A stretch of DNA of 8,362 bases from Candidatus Heimdallarchaeota archaeon AB_125 (GCA_001940755.1 MEHH01000106.1:1-8362), one strand, 5' to 3'; shown: positions 1 through 6,733, numbered from the stretch's first letter. Numbers and translations are program-made. Notes: generated from the letters alone by a model not told the origin.

Positions 1-57
1 GTTTTATCCTTAAAACTCTTATTGAAGTATTAACTCATTCAATGCTAGTTGTAAATC

Positions 58-945
58 TTACTCCCTCTTTTGCCATTTTTGTAATGGCCAAATATTATCC
101 CAATATTCTTTAGAAGGATGTTTCAAATTCCAATCAATTCTTGTGTCATGCACAATACAACTACAGTATGGGTCTCCTTTTGCAATTGTATGTTCCATAG
201 TAAGAATAAAATGTTTATTTTCACTTTTTATTCCTTGAAAATCTCCATAACAACAGACTAGATATTTAAATTCTTCATCAGGTAAATCTGACAGTGTTTC
301 ATCCCACAAACATACATCCTTTCTAAATACTAGCTTACCAGCAGCAGGTTCTCTATAAATTACAACCCAGCTCTCTGATTCTTTAGGTTCTTCTTCTTCA
401 AAGAATTTTTGAAAAAGTGATTTTAAATCTTCAACCTCATCTTCTTGATCTTCATAAATAGATACAAGGAAATTTGTAATGTATTTTTTGTAGATACTTA
501 TTGCATCAGTTCTGCCTAATGTTTCTGCTAATGATTCCAAATTCACATATTTAGGCACCAAAAATGATCTAAGGAAGCTTTTTTGAGGAACTTTAATCTT
601 ATCAACTTTCCATCTGTCATCTAGTGGTAAATCTAGAATATTGAGAAAGAAGTTTAAATTGTGTGATACTAGCTCTGGATATTTTTTCAAATTCTGTAGT
701 TCAGCGAGAATCTCGGGAAGAAATGAACTATTTGGATTAACATATTCAGTATCTATTCTATTCTTGTAATTTTTCACTAGTTTTTTAATATAATTTTGAA
801 GATTATCTTTACTTAAACTCTCTACAACTCCAAGTAAGTTATCTAATCTTCGCAAAGGAGAAAGCTTTGCAAACTCAAGTGGTTGCACTTCTTCCAAATA
901 TTCCAAAGCTTTTGGATTGTATTTCCCTTTTTCTTTAAAAACCAT
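58..945 (-). CDS. ATC hydrolase-like protein, paralogue A' (last gene of four-gene array)
   Basis: Predicted soluble 295-residue protein with no signal peptide or membrane segment. The N-terminal ~190 residues look helical and begin with a QPLEFAK motif (21-27) shared with the next gene upstream. The C-terminal domain carries RKDVC (C212), YLVCCYGDF (C231, C232, D235), EHT (251-253), PYCSC (C261, C263), HD (266-267) and a HPSKEYWDN tail (from H276). The order R-x-x-C, C-x-x-D, (H/Q)T, C resembles the L-2-amino-thiazoline-4-carboxylate hydrolase family, whose founding member opens a thiazoline ring on the way to L-cysteine. That family call rests on remembered motifs, and the substrate here is not known. 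The ATG lies 26 bases after the preceding stop, with a weak GGAG at 955-958 nine bases upstream. An acidic linker (about 165-192, rich in E and D) separates the two parts. Confidence 0.72.
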   Translation of the reverse strand: MVFKEKGKYNPKALEYLEEVQPLEFAKLSPLRRLDNLLGVVESLSKDNLQNYIKKLVKNYKNRIDTEYVNPNSSFLPEILAELQNLKKYPELVSHNLNFFLNILDLPLDDRWKVDKIKVPQKSFLRSFLVPKYVNLESLAETLGRTDAISIYKKYITNFLVSIYEDQEDEVEDLKSLFQKFFEEEEPKESESWVVIYREPAAGKLVFRKDVCLWDETLSDLPDEEFKYLVCCYGDFQGIKSENKHFILTMEHTIAKGDPYCSCIVHDTRIDWNLKHPSKEYWDNIWPLQKWQKRE

Positions 946-971
946 CTAATACAACTCCAGTATATTTTATC

Positions 972-1841
972 TCACTCTTTCTGAGACCACATATTATCAA
1001 AAAACTCCTTAGAAGGATGATTCAGAACATTATTTATCCTAATATCATGAACTACACAGTCACAATAGGGGTAACCTTCTACTACTGTGTGTTTCATTGT
1101 TAGTATGAAATTCTCATTGCAATTATTATAACCCTGAAAATCTCCATAACAAGCAGCTAGATATTTCAATTCTATATCTGGTAAATCTTCAATTGCATCA
1201 GCCCACATGCAGGTATCCTTTCTCTGAGGATATTTTCCATTCTCTATTTTTCCTTGTACTATTGCCCAACCTATGCTTGGAGGATCATCTTCTTTTGGAA
1301 TCCTAGCATTTCTATATTCCTCTAGAGTCTCATATTTTGGTCCAGCTGATGATAGAGATTTCACATATGATTCTATATAACCTTTAAACAATCGAACAGC
1401 TTGATTCCGTTCAATTACCTCTGTTAATGTTAAAACATTTGAATATCTATGATAGAGAAAAGATTGAATGTAGTTTCTATTTGGTATCTTAATTGTATCA
1501 GAAATCCATTCTTTGTCAGTACTATAGTCAAGTAATTGAAGAAAGTAATCCAAAGAAGCTTTTAGTAAATCTGGATAGATTTTAAGATGTAGGAATTCAT
1601 TACTTGTTTCTGCCAAATCGAATTTCATTTTCTCCACAAAAGATGTTTTCAATTGCTGATCAAAATACTTCTTCAGTCTTGTAACAAATGCTGGAAGAAT
1701 TCCTGGCATTTCTTTTTTAAGATAACCTATCAAATAGTTCAGTCTTTTCAGAACACTTCTTTTTGCAAATTCTAGGGGTTGTAGTTCTTGCAATCTATTT
1801 AAATCACTAATGTCGTATTGACCTGTTCTAAAAACTTCCAT
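972..1841 (-). CDS. ATC hydrolase-like protein, paralogue A
   Basis: 289-residue predicted cytosolic protein, closest in the window to the gene that follows it. Both share QPLEFAK (21-27), the LPD-x-E-x-KYL...CYGDFQG block, NFILTM-x-HT and HPSKE. Landmarks are RKDTC (C211), ACYGDF (C231, D234), KHT (250-252), PYCDC (C260, C262), VVHD (H265, D266) and HPSKEFFDN (from H275). Its PYCDC is closer than the A' copy to the Cys-Asp-Phe ending that I recall for ATC hydrolases. The start is well supported: AAGGAGG (plus-strand 1850-1856) lies eight bases before the ATG and overlaps the end of the previous gene, whose TGA stop is only three bases from the ATG. Translational coupling to that gene is therefore likely. 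The function is inferred from the family only. A ring-opening hydrolase is possible, but the paralogue may have a different activity. Confidence 0.74.
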   Translation of the reverse strand: MEVFRTGQYDISDLNRLQELQPLEFAKRSVLKRLNYLIGYLKKEMPGILPAFVTRLKKYFDQQLKTSFVEKMKFDLAETSNEFLHLKIYPDLLKASLDYFLQLLDYSTDKEWISDTIKIPNRNYIQSFLYHRYSNVLTLTEVIERNQAVRLFKGYIESYVKSLSSAGPKYETLEEYRNARIPKEDDPPSIGWAIVQGKIENGKYPQRKDTCMWADAIEDLPDIELKYLAACYGDFQGYNNCNENFILTMKHTVVEGYPYCDCVVHDIRINNVLNHPSKEFFDNMWSQKE

Positions 1842-1844
1842 AGC

Positions 1845-2717
1845 TCATTCCTCCTTATTCTTCCCCATGTTTTCTACAAACTCTAATGAAGGCTGTTCTG
1901 CATCTGGATGGACGTAGTTATTCCAATAAAACTCATCACAGAATTTAGCATGATGTAGAGTCTGCGTCTTTCTCATATGAACAATATAACCTTCGTTGTT
2001 ACTTGGTGAATCTCTCAGATAGCAAGAACAAAGGTAAGCTATATCAGGATCATTAAAATCCTTGAGAACTTCATGCACTATACATTTATCAAAACGGTAT
2101 ATTTCTTTATAGTCATCATAAATTCCAAGTGTAAAATTTCCAACACCAAGTTTCTCATATTGATCAAGAACTAGCTTCCTTGAGTCAATTCGTGTTACTT
2201 GCATAGGATCTTCAGGTTGCTCTCTAGATTCTAGTTCTTTCATTTCCTTGATTAATAATTCAACAATTTGCTTGTAAAGCTTTGTGCATTCTTCTTTTCC
2301 TAATAAATCCTCAATTGCCTTAACTCTGTAATAAGAAAGAGAACCTTCAGCTTTTCGAATATTGAAGTATACAAGATTAAATTCTTCTTTTGATGTCGCT
2401 AAATCTTCTGGAAGATTTAATAACTTACAAATAAATTTAATCATTGTTTCTTCTATTTCAGGATAATTATGAAGTATTGTTAGATTCTTTTCAATTTCCT
2501 TAAGATTAAAAATGCTTAAATTATAATTAGAATCTTTTGTTTCAGTTTTTAATCTTTTTTGAAATGCTAATAAATACTCTTCTAATTTGTCTGTTTTAAG
2601 TTTCTTAAAATATTTAATTACAGAATCAGTTTGCTCAAAACACTTCTTAATAAACTCATTGAGTTTAATTGTACTTATTGCTTCTGTATTATAAAAATTA
2701 TAAGTTGATATTTTCAT
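1845..2717 (-). CDS. ATC hydrolase-like protein, paralogue B'
   Basis: 290 residues from the ATG at 2715-2717. The frame is open to a GTG six bases further upstream (2721-2723), but AGGTG at 2723-2727 is an SD correctly placed (five-base spacer) for the ATG and overlaps the GTG, so the ATG is preferred. With this start the length equals that of its neighbour paralogue exactly. Numbered from this Met, the protein has RFDKC (C212), NDPDIAYL, CSCY-x-x-D (C232, D236), RKTQTLHHAKFCDE (C260, D261) and a PSLEFVENM tail. The R-T-Q-T followed by C-D is the clearest resemblance to the ATC hydrolase family in the window. N-terminal helices contain EFIKK...DSVIKYFKK. The gene is 14 bases from the upstream stop and three bases from the downstream start, so it sits in the middle of an operon. 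The substrate is unknown. Confidence 0.74.
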   Translation of the reverse strand: MKISTYNFYNTEAISTIKLNEFIKKCFEQTDSVIKYFKKLKTDKLEEYLLAFQKRLKTETKDSNYNLSIFNLKEIEKNLTILHNYPEIEETMIKFICKLLNLPEDLATSKEEFNLVYFNIRKAEGSLSYYRVKAIEDLLGKEECTKLYKQIVELLIKEMKELESREQPEDPMQVTRIDSRKLVLDQYEKLGVGNFTLGIYDDYKEIYRFDKCIVHEVLKDFNDPDIAYLCSCYLRDSPSNNEGYIVHMRKTQTLHHAKFCDEFYWNNYVHPDAEQPSLEFVENMGKNKEE

Positions 2718-2731
2718 TTTCACACCTTTTT

Positions 2732-3604
2732 TTATTCTTTCAAATCTCTCCCCATATTTTCTATAAAATCCAATGAGGGATGCTCTATATCTGGATGGAC
2801 ATGATTATTCCAATAGAGTTCATCACAGAATTTGGCATGATGAAGTGTTTGAGTTCTTCGAAGATTGATAGACCGACCTTCATTAAATTCTGGAACATCA
2901 CCGATATAGCAGGAACTCAAGTAAGCTATGTCTGGATCATTGAATTCTTTTAGAGCTTCTGGTGTTAAACAGCTATCAAAACGGTATACTACTTTGTAAT
3001 CATCAAAGATACAAAACGAGAAATCAGCTAAACCAGATTTACACCAAGACTCTATTGATCTTTTATTAGAATCCAGGATAGTAACAGATTTGAGATCTTC
3101 AGGTTTTTCTGTTGTATCTCTAGATCTCATTTCCTCTAAGAGAAATGGGACTATTTGTTTATAGATTTCAGTTCCTATCTTTTCTCCATAAGTATCTGCT
3201 AGAGTTTTCACTAGAAAATATGAGGTTCTTTCAAGAGCCTTGATTCTGTCGAAATATCCCAGTTCTATTTCTCCTTGATCTGAAGTATAGTTATCAGGCA
3301 ACTTGATTGTTTTGCATATGTAATGGAAAACTAATTTCTCAAGATCAGGAAAGTTTGGTAATATTTCTAATTCTTCTCGAATTATTTTCCAATCAAAAGC
3401 ATCAGTATTAAAACGGTAATCACCTACAATTTCATCAAACTTATCTTTCAAATTCGAAATATATAGGTTCAGATCTTCAGGATGAATTAACTTGAAAAAC
3501 TTAGTAACAGAATCTACTCGTCTAAATCTTGCTTTTATAAATTCTTCAGGTTTAGAATTTCCTTTCTTAGTTAAACTAAAACATTTATAATTTTCAATTT
3601 GCAT
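2732..3604 (-). CDS. ATC hydrolase-like protein, paralogue B (first gene of array)
   Basis: 290 residues from the ATG at 3602-3604. The frame is open up to a GTG at 3650-3652, which would add 16 Asn/Lys-rich residues (MNVNKQ...). The shorter form is preferred because it aligns with paralogue B' from the first residue without a gap and puts every key residue at the same number: RFDSC (C212), SSCY-x-x-D (C232, D236), RRTQTLHHAKFCDE (C260, D261), then HPSLDFIENM. No strong SD precedes either start. Over the last ~64 residues before the C-terminal tail, 46 positions match paralogue B' by hand count. As first gene it probably sets expression of the whole array from the divergent promoter region at 3653-3742. 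The family assignment and unknown substrate are as for the other members. Confidence 0.72.
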   Translation of the reverse strand: MQIENYKCFSLTKKGNSKPEEFIKARFRRVDSVTKFFKLIHPEDLNLYISNLKDKFDEIVGDYRFNTDAFDWKIIREELEILPNFPDLEKLVFHYICKTIKLPDNYTSDQGEIELGYFDRIKALERTSYFLVKTLADTYGEKIGTEIYKQIVPFLLEEMRSRDTTEKPEDLKSVTILDSNKRSIESWCKSGLADFSFCIFDDYKVVYRFDSCLTPEALKEFNDPDIAYLSSCYIGDVPEFNEGRSINLRRTQTLHHAKFCDELYWNNHVHPDIEHPSLDFIENMGRDLKE

Positions 3605-3648
3605 TAAATTACAACTCTTATTCTTGTTAGAAGTTTGTTTGTTAACAT
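3604..3648 (-). CDS. possible 14-codon leader ORF overlapping the start of paralogue B
   Basis: An ATG at 3646-3648 opens a 14-codon frame (MLTNKLLTRIRVVI) whose TAA stop shares one base with the ATG of the downstream gene (TAATG). This arrangement is typical of translational coupling and could explain how a start without a good SD is used. The only upstream SD-like string, AAGGTGA, touches the ATG almost directly, which is too close for normal use. The same bases are also coded in another frame if the GTG at 3652 is the true start. This is a weak call. Confidence 0.2.
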   Translation of the reverse strand: MLTNKLLTRIRVVI

Positions 3649-3684
3649 TCACCTTAGATTTCAGACCATTATTAATCTTTTGAG

Positions 3685-3694
3685 CTTTTTAAAC
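3685..3694 (-). promoter_or_regulatory. TATA-like box for the four-gene array
   Basis: On the minus strand this reads GTTTAAAAAG, a reasonable archaeal TATA box. Transcription starting about 25 bases downstream would begin near 3660, just ahead of the GTG at 3652 and about 56 bases before the preferred ATG at 3604. No other strong candidate lies nearer. Confidence 0.4.
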
Positions 3695-3710
3695 TGAGAT
3701 ATTTTCTCTG

Positions 3711-3720
3711 TTTTTATAGT
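3711..3720 (+). promoter_or_regulatory. TATA-like box for the small gene at 3743
   Basis: TTTTTATAGT lies 23-32 bases before the ATG at 3743, which is the distance expected for a leaderless archaeal transcript. There is no SD between it and the ATG. The AT-rich box could also be read on the opposite strand. Confidence 0.4.
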
Positions 3721-3742
3721 AAAAGATAATTAAACTTCTGAG

Positions 3743-3943
3743 ATGAGAAGTGAATTATTTACTAGTACAATAGATGTCGCAAAATGTAGTATTGATGGTG
3801 ATAATTGGTATGAAATATCCGAAATTTCTGTTTTGTGTTGCATAAATGATCATTATGCTACCAAGGATTTAGATTCTGTCCTGCAACATTATAACAAAGG
3901 TCACATCGTTCCTGTCGAGTATGTTTTGTACAAGAAAGCATGA
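3743..3943 (+). CDS. small protein of unknown function (66 aa)
   Basis: Not recognised. The product is 66 residues, with no membrane segment and no signal peptide. It has three cysteines (C15, and the pair C32-C33) and histidines at 37, 49 and 54, but no CxxC pair, so a zinc finger is not evident. The sequence alternates polar and hydrophobic residues (NWYEISEISVL, then VPVEYVLYKK near the end), which suggests a small beta-rich fold. In favour of a real gene are its position in an otherwise empty gap between a divergent array and a plus-strand hydrolase, a TATA-like box at the correct distance, and an ordinary amino-acid composition. Against it are the short length and the lack of any recognised homologue. 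It could be co-transcribed with the hydrolase 69 bases downstream, although that gene has its own TATA-like box. Confidence 0.5.
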   Translation: MRSELFTSTIDVAKCSIDGDNWYEISEISVLCCINDHYATKDLDSVLQHYNKGHIVPVEYVLYKKA

Positions 3944-3982
3944 CATCCAATTCTCTAGCTCTTGTTAGGAGTAAAGATAGAC

Positions 3983-3990
3983 TTAATTAA
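3983..3990 (+). promoter_or_regulatory. TATA-like box for the amidohydrolase
   Basis: TTAATTAA lies 23-30 bases before the ATG at 4013, preceded by a purine-rich stretch. No SD is present between the two, which is consistent with a leaderless transcript. In this AT-rich background the match alone is weak, and the spacing is the main support. Confidence 0.35.
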
Positions 3991-4012
3991 ATGAAAAACA
4001 ATTTTTTAACTG

Positions 4013-4789
4013 ATGGACATTATTGATTCCCATGCTCATATTTCTGCAACACCTGATCATGTTCTAGAACTACTGACTGAAATGAATAGGTTAAACATCT
4101 CAAAAGCTTGTATCAGTGGACTAGGATCAATGTTTGATTCAGTATCTAATAAAGAAATACTAGAGACTGTTGAAAAATTCAAACCTCGATTCATAGGAGC
4201 ATATTTTATTCGTCCAGGAGTCACATCAGCTCTTGAAATTCAAGATGCATATGAGCAAGGTTTCAGAATGCTTAAAGCAGTAATTCCAAAAAAACCTTAC
4301 AGTGATCAATCTTTTTATCCACTTTGGGGAGCAGCTCAAAGGTTGGGAATGCCAATCATGTTTCATACTGGCTTAGTAACTGTTTCAGAATCTTCTCCAC
4401 GAGATATCATATTATCCTTAGATATGCATCCAATACAAATTGAACCGATTGCTAATTCTTTCCCTGATTTGAACATAATTCTTGCTCATTTCGGAGGACA
4501 TTGGGCTAAAGATGCAGCAGAACTAGCTCGAATGCGTCACAATGTCTATGTAGATATAACGGGGGAGTTAGATGGATGGAGAGCAAAACTAGATGAAGAA
4601 GGACTAGATAAATATCTATGGTGGAAAAATGCTTTCCAGAATGTTGTTTTTGGTACATATATTTTTCCTGATCAAATTAAACAAGTTCTCAAGCAAGATA
4701 AAGATAGATATGAACGACTTAATCTTGATGAAGAAACAAAGGAAATGATCTTCTGTGGAAATATAAAAAAGATGTTAAAAATAGATTAA
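4013..4789 (+). CDS. amidohydrolase-2-family metal-dependent hydrolase
   Basis: 258-residue TIM-barrel hydrolase of the amidohydrolase superfamily (PF04909 type, the group containing ACMSD-like decarboxylases and hydrolases). The N-terminus MDIIDSHAHIS gives the metal-binding H-x-H (H7, H9). Further conserved positions are MFHTG (H118) and ILAHFGG (H159), with an extra H163 nearby. The conserved C-terminal G-(S/T)-D motif, which supplies the Asp near the metal, reads GTYIFPD here, so Tyr216 (codon 4658-4660, TAT) replaces it. Activity may be altered, or another acid such as D220 may serve. The start is certain, because a stop codon lies two codons upstream in frame and the H-x-H sits at its normal place. 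The length is at the short end of the usual range. The substrate is not predictable. The stop overlaps the convergent downstream gene by four bases. Confidence 0.85.
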   Translation: MDIIDSHAHISATPDHVLELLTEMNRLNISKACISGLGSMFDSVSNKEILETVEKFKPRFIGAYFIRPGVTSALEIQDAYEQGFRMLKAVIPKKPYSDQSFYPLWGAAQRLGMPIMFHTGLVTVSESSPRDIILSLDMHPIQIEPIANSFPDLNIILAHFGGHWAKDAAELARMRHNVYVDITGELDGWRAKLDEEGLDKYLWWKNAFQNVVFGTYIFPDQIKQVLKQDKDRYERLNLDEETKEMIFCGNIKKMLKID

Positions 4790-5436
4790 TCATCATCTTC
4801 AAACTTGTAACCACTCTTCTTCCATGCTTCATACATAACAGGATTCTTCTTTAGAAACTCATCTCTAATTTCTTTAGGCACTCTATTAAGAGCACAAGAG
4901 AAATTGATACAGTCTGTGCATACTTTCAGCTGGATGACAATATACCAAAGTATAACACCAAAAGCACACAAACCAAAGAAGATCCATTTAGTCCAATTTT
5001 CACCAAATACTAGAAATACTAAGGGTATAGCAAAAATGATATTTGCTCCTACTAAGAATTGTATTCTCTCCCATAAAGTTGCAGGACCAGGTTTGAATTT
5101 AGCTGTTTTGTAGAACCCATAATTAATAGAACAATGTAGAAACTTAGCTTCTCCTTCAGCATAATATGGACAATGAGCACAAAGAATTGGAGGTTCCCAA
5201 ATCAAAAAGAAGAAGATTATATACCCTATCCAAACAAGTGTAGAGATCAGATTCAAAGGATACCGTAGTAGAATCAACCCTACAAAAGCTGGTATGAAAC
5301 CAATAAAGAATGGAATTCCAAAAATTATTGCATATTTCTTATCGAGATGACAGTGTAATCGTCCCTTCAGCTTGCAATCTTCACAACTTTCTTCATCTTC
5401 CCAGGTACAGATGCAATGTGGATTTTTCGAACTCAT
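4786..5436 (-). CDS. four-helix membrane protein with three cysteine clusters
   Basis: Unrecognised 216-residue inner-membrane protein. From the ATG at 5434-5436 it has an N-terminal cluster C8, C10, C18, C21, C29 (with H28 and H30), TM1 about 36-57, TM2 about 63-80, a loop with C86, C89 and C102 (L-CAHC then HC), TM3 about 126-144, TM4 about 151-170, and a tail with CTDC (C173, C176) and C181 followed by LNRVPKE and an acidic end (EDDD). An even number of helices separates the clusters, so all should lie on the same side of the membrane and could jointly bind metal or an iron-sulfur cluster. That role is inference. The frame is open to an ATG at 5515-5517, but that would overlap the end of the MFS gene by 59 bases and add a Lys/Thr-rich segment without obvious purpose. 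The chosen start lies 22 bases after the MFS stop. The stop shares TTAA with the convergent hydrolase. Confidence 0.7.
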   Translation of the reverse strand: MSSKNPHCICTWEDEESCEDCKLKGRLHCHLDKKYAIIFGIPFFIGFIPAFVGLILLRYPLNLISTLVWIGYIIFFFLIWEPPILCAHCPYYAEGEAKFLHCSINYGFYKTAKFKPGPATLWERIQFLVGANIIFAIPLVFLVFGENWTKWIFFGLCAFGVILWYIVIQLKVCTDCINFSCALNRVPKEIRDEFLKKNPVMYEAWKKSGYKFEDDD

Positions 5437-5458
5437 CAAGTTTGATTGTATTTTAGAA

Positions 5459-6727
5459 CTATAAGTTTTCTGGAGTTTCTTCGTGGTATTTTCTTCTGTT
5501 GATAAAATAAAAAACAACTGTTGTTAGTAGTGCTACTACTGCAAAAATTACTGAAACAGTTAGCATAACAAAAATACCTTTAGCAAATCTATCTGCGATT
5601 ATACCTAACATTAAGATACCAGACACATACCCTGCTGTTCCTAATGCATTCATTATTCCAAAAGCAGTTGCTCTTCGTTTCTTGGTAGTGAATTTTGCTA
5701 CAACAGAGTAAAACGTTACATTATAGATTGGATAGATCGGGATACTATAGATTAGAAGGAACATGATCCAATTCATTGGGAATAACATCATGAGTAGATA
5801 TGAAAAGAATGTCCAACCTGCGAAAATCATGATGAATAGAGTGTTAGTGTTATGTTTTTTCACTCTACCAAGTAAAACAGCTATTGGAACTGCAAGAAGA
5901 GTTTTTATAATTAAATAGATTGAGAAAAATACTCCCCCTATATTAAGTGTATCAAGGAAGTAAATAGAAGTATATGCCCAAAAACCTCCAGTTATTTGAT
6001 ATGTATAGGCTACTACAAGTATTGATGCTAGCAGTAAAGGTACGAATGTTAAAACCTCTTTCTTTTTTACCACCGCTGTTTGATTTATTTCTTCTTCATT
6101 TACTTCTTCTGAAGATTTCTCTTTTATAAATAACGAAAATCCTAGAGATATACAACAAAATACTACTGCCAGTATGAGCTGGACTTGCATAGCTCCATCT
6201 TGAAAGAAGTCATTAATCCATCCTACAAATGGACTCATTATTGCCCAAGAAAGACTTATACTAGCGATCATTTTCGCAAATACCATAGATCTTGGTTTAT
6301 TTACAGTTCTTGTTCCTAAAGCATAGAAATTAGATGATTGTGCAGCACCCATAAGACTACCAATAAGCACAGCTACTAAGAAATATTCTGCAGAAGTAGT
6401 GAAGATTAAACTGAAAAACAGAAATGCATAAGCAGCAATTCCAAAAATAACGAACTTCTTAGTTCCATATTTATCTGCTAGAAAACCCCAAAATGCTGTA
6501 CCTAAAGCTACAGCTATACTAGGTATAATAACTACTAAACCTATGATGAAAAACGATTCAACCTTGAATAGTTTAAGTAACCAAAAAGGAGCGTAGGGTT
6601 CATAATTAGCAAAAGCTGTTCCAAAGAAGAAGAAGCTTAAAAGAAGAAAAATTTCATTTCTTTCAAAATTAAACCATAAGCTATTCTTGATTTTATTTTG
6701 AAAAAAACCTTTCTTCTCTGTTTCCAA
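5459..6727 (-). CDS. major facilitator superfamily (MFS) transporter
   Basis: 422-residue secondary transporter of the MFS type in the cytoplasmic membrane, with a pattern of about 12 hydrophobic helices in two halves. Helix 1 is about 26-50, and the family signature in the loop between helices 2 and 3 is GFLADKYGTKK (81-91). A charged central loop (about 201-225, rich in E and K) separates the halves. A weaker copy of the signature follows helix 8 (GRVKKHN, from 287), and TKKRRATAFG (348-357) lies between helices 10 and 11. The length is normal. The substrate cannot be predicted. The start is TTG at 6725-6727, with GGAGAG on the minus strand (plus 6734-6739) six bases upstream. No in-frame ATG exists between the upstream stop and this point, and an ATG at 6741 is in another frame. 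It lies 77 bases after the GNAT gene and 22 bases before the cysteine-cluster membrane protein. Confidence 0.85.
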   Translation of the reverse strand: METEKKGFFQNKIKNSLWFNFERNEIFLLLSFFFFGTAFANYEPYAPFWLLKLFKVESFFIIGLVVIIPSIAVALGTAFWGFLADKYGTKKFVIFGIAAYAFLFFSLIFTTSAEYFLVAVLIGSLMGAAQSSNFYALGTRTVNKPRSMVFAKMIASISLSWAIMSPFVGWINDFFQDGAMQVQLILAVVFCCISLGFSLFIKEKSSEEVNEEEINQTAVVKKKEVLTFVPLLLASILVVAYTYQITGGFWAYTSIYFLDTLNIGGVFFSIYLIIKTLLAVPIAVLLGRVKKHNTNTLFIMIFAGWTFFSYLLMMLFPMNWIMFLLIYSIPIYPIYNVTFYSVVAKFTTKKRRATAFGIMNALGTAGYVSGILMLGIIADRFAKGIFVMLTVSVIFAVVALLTTVVFYFINRRKYHEETPENL

Positions 6728-6733
6728 AAGAAT

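Noticed and set aside
1..57. Possible terminator after the four-gene array
   Set aside because: On the minus strand there is only a short TTTT and no convincing T-run or hairpin. The stretch is too short to judge.
1931..2842. Near-identical stretch TCATCACAGAATTTxGCATGATG at 1930 and 2819 as a DNA repeat
   Set aside because: It lies in the conserved coding motif of two paralogues (the HHAKFCDE region) and is explained by protein homology. It is not a mobile or regulatory repeat.
3695..3707. Inverted repeat GAGA-N5-TCTC as a possible operator between the divergent promoters
   Set aside because: The arms are only four bases long and no second copy is seen. In AT-rich DNA this is expected by chance.
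4904..5113. 69-codon plus-strand frame inside the cysteine-cluster membrane protein
   Set aside because: It lies wholly opposite a better-supported gene with clear helices and cysteine motifs, has no TATA or SD signal of its own, and its composition looks like antisense of hydrophobic codons.
5437..5517. 27-residue N-terminal extension of the cysteine-cluster membrane protein
   Set aside because: It would overlap the coding end of the MFS gene by 59 bases. The ATG at 5436 gives a normal 22-base gap.
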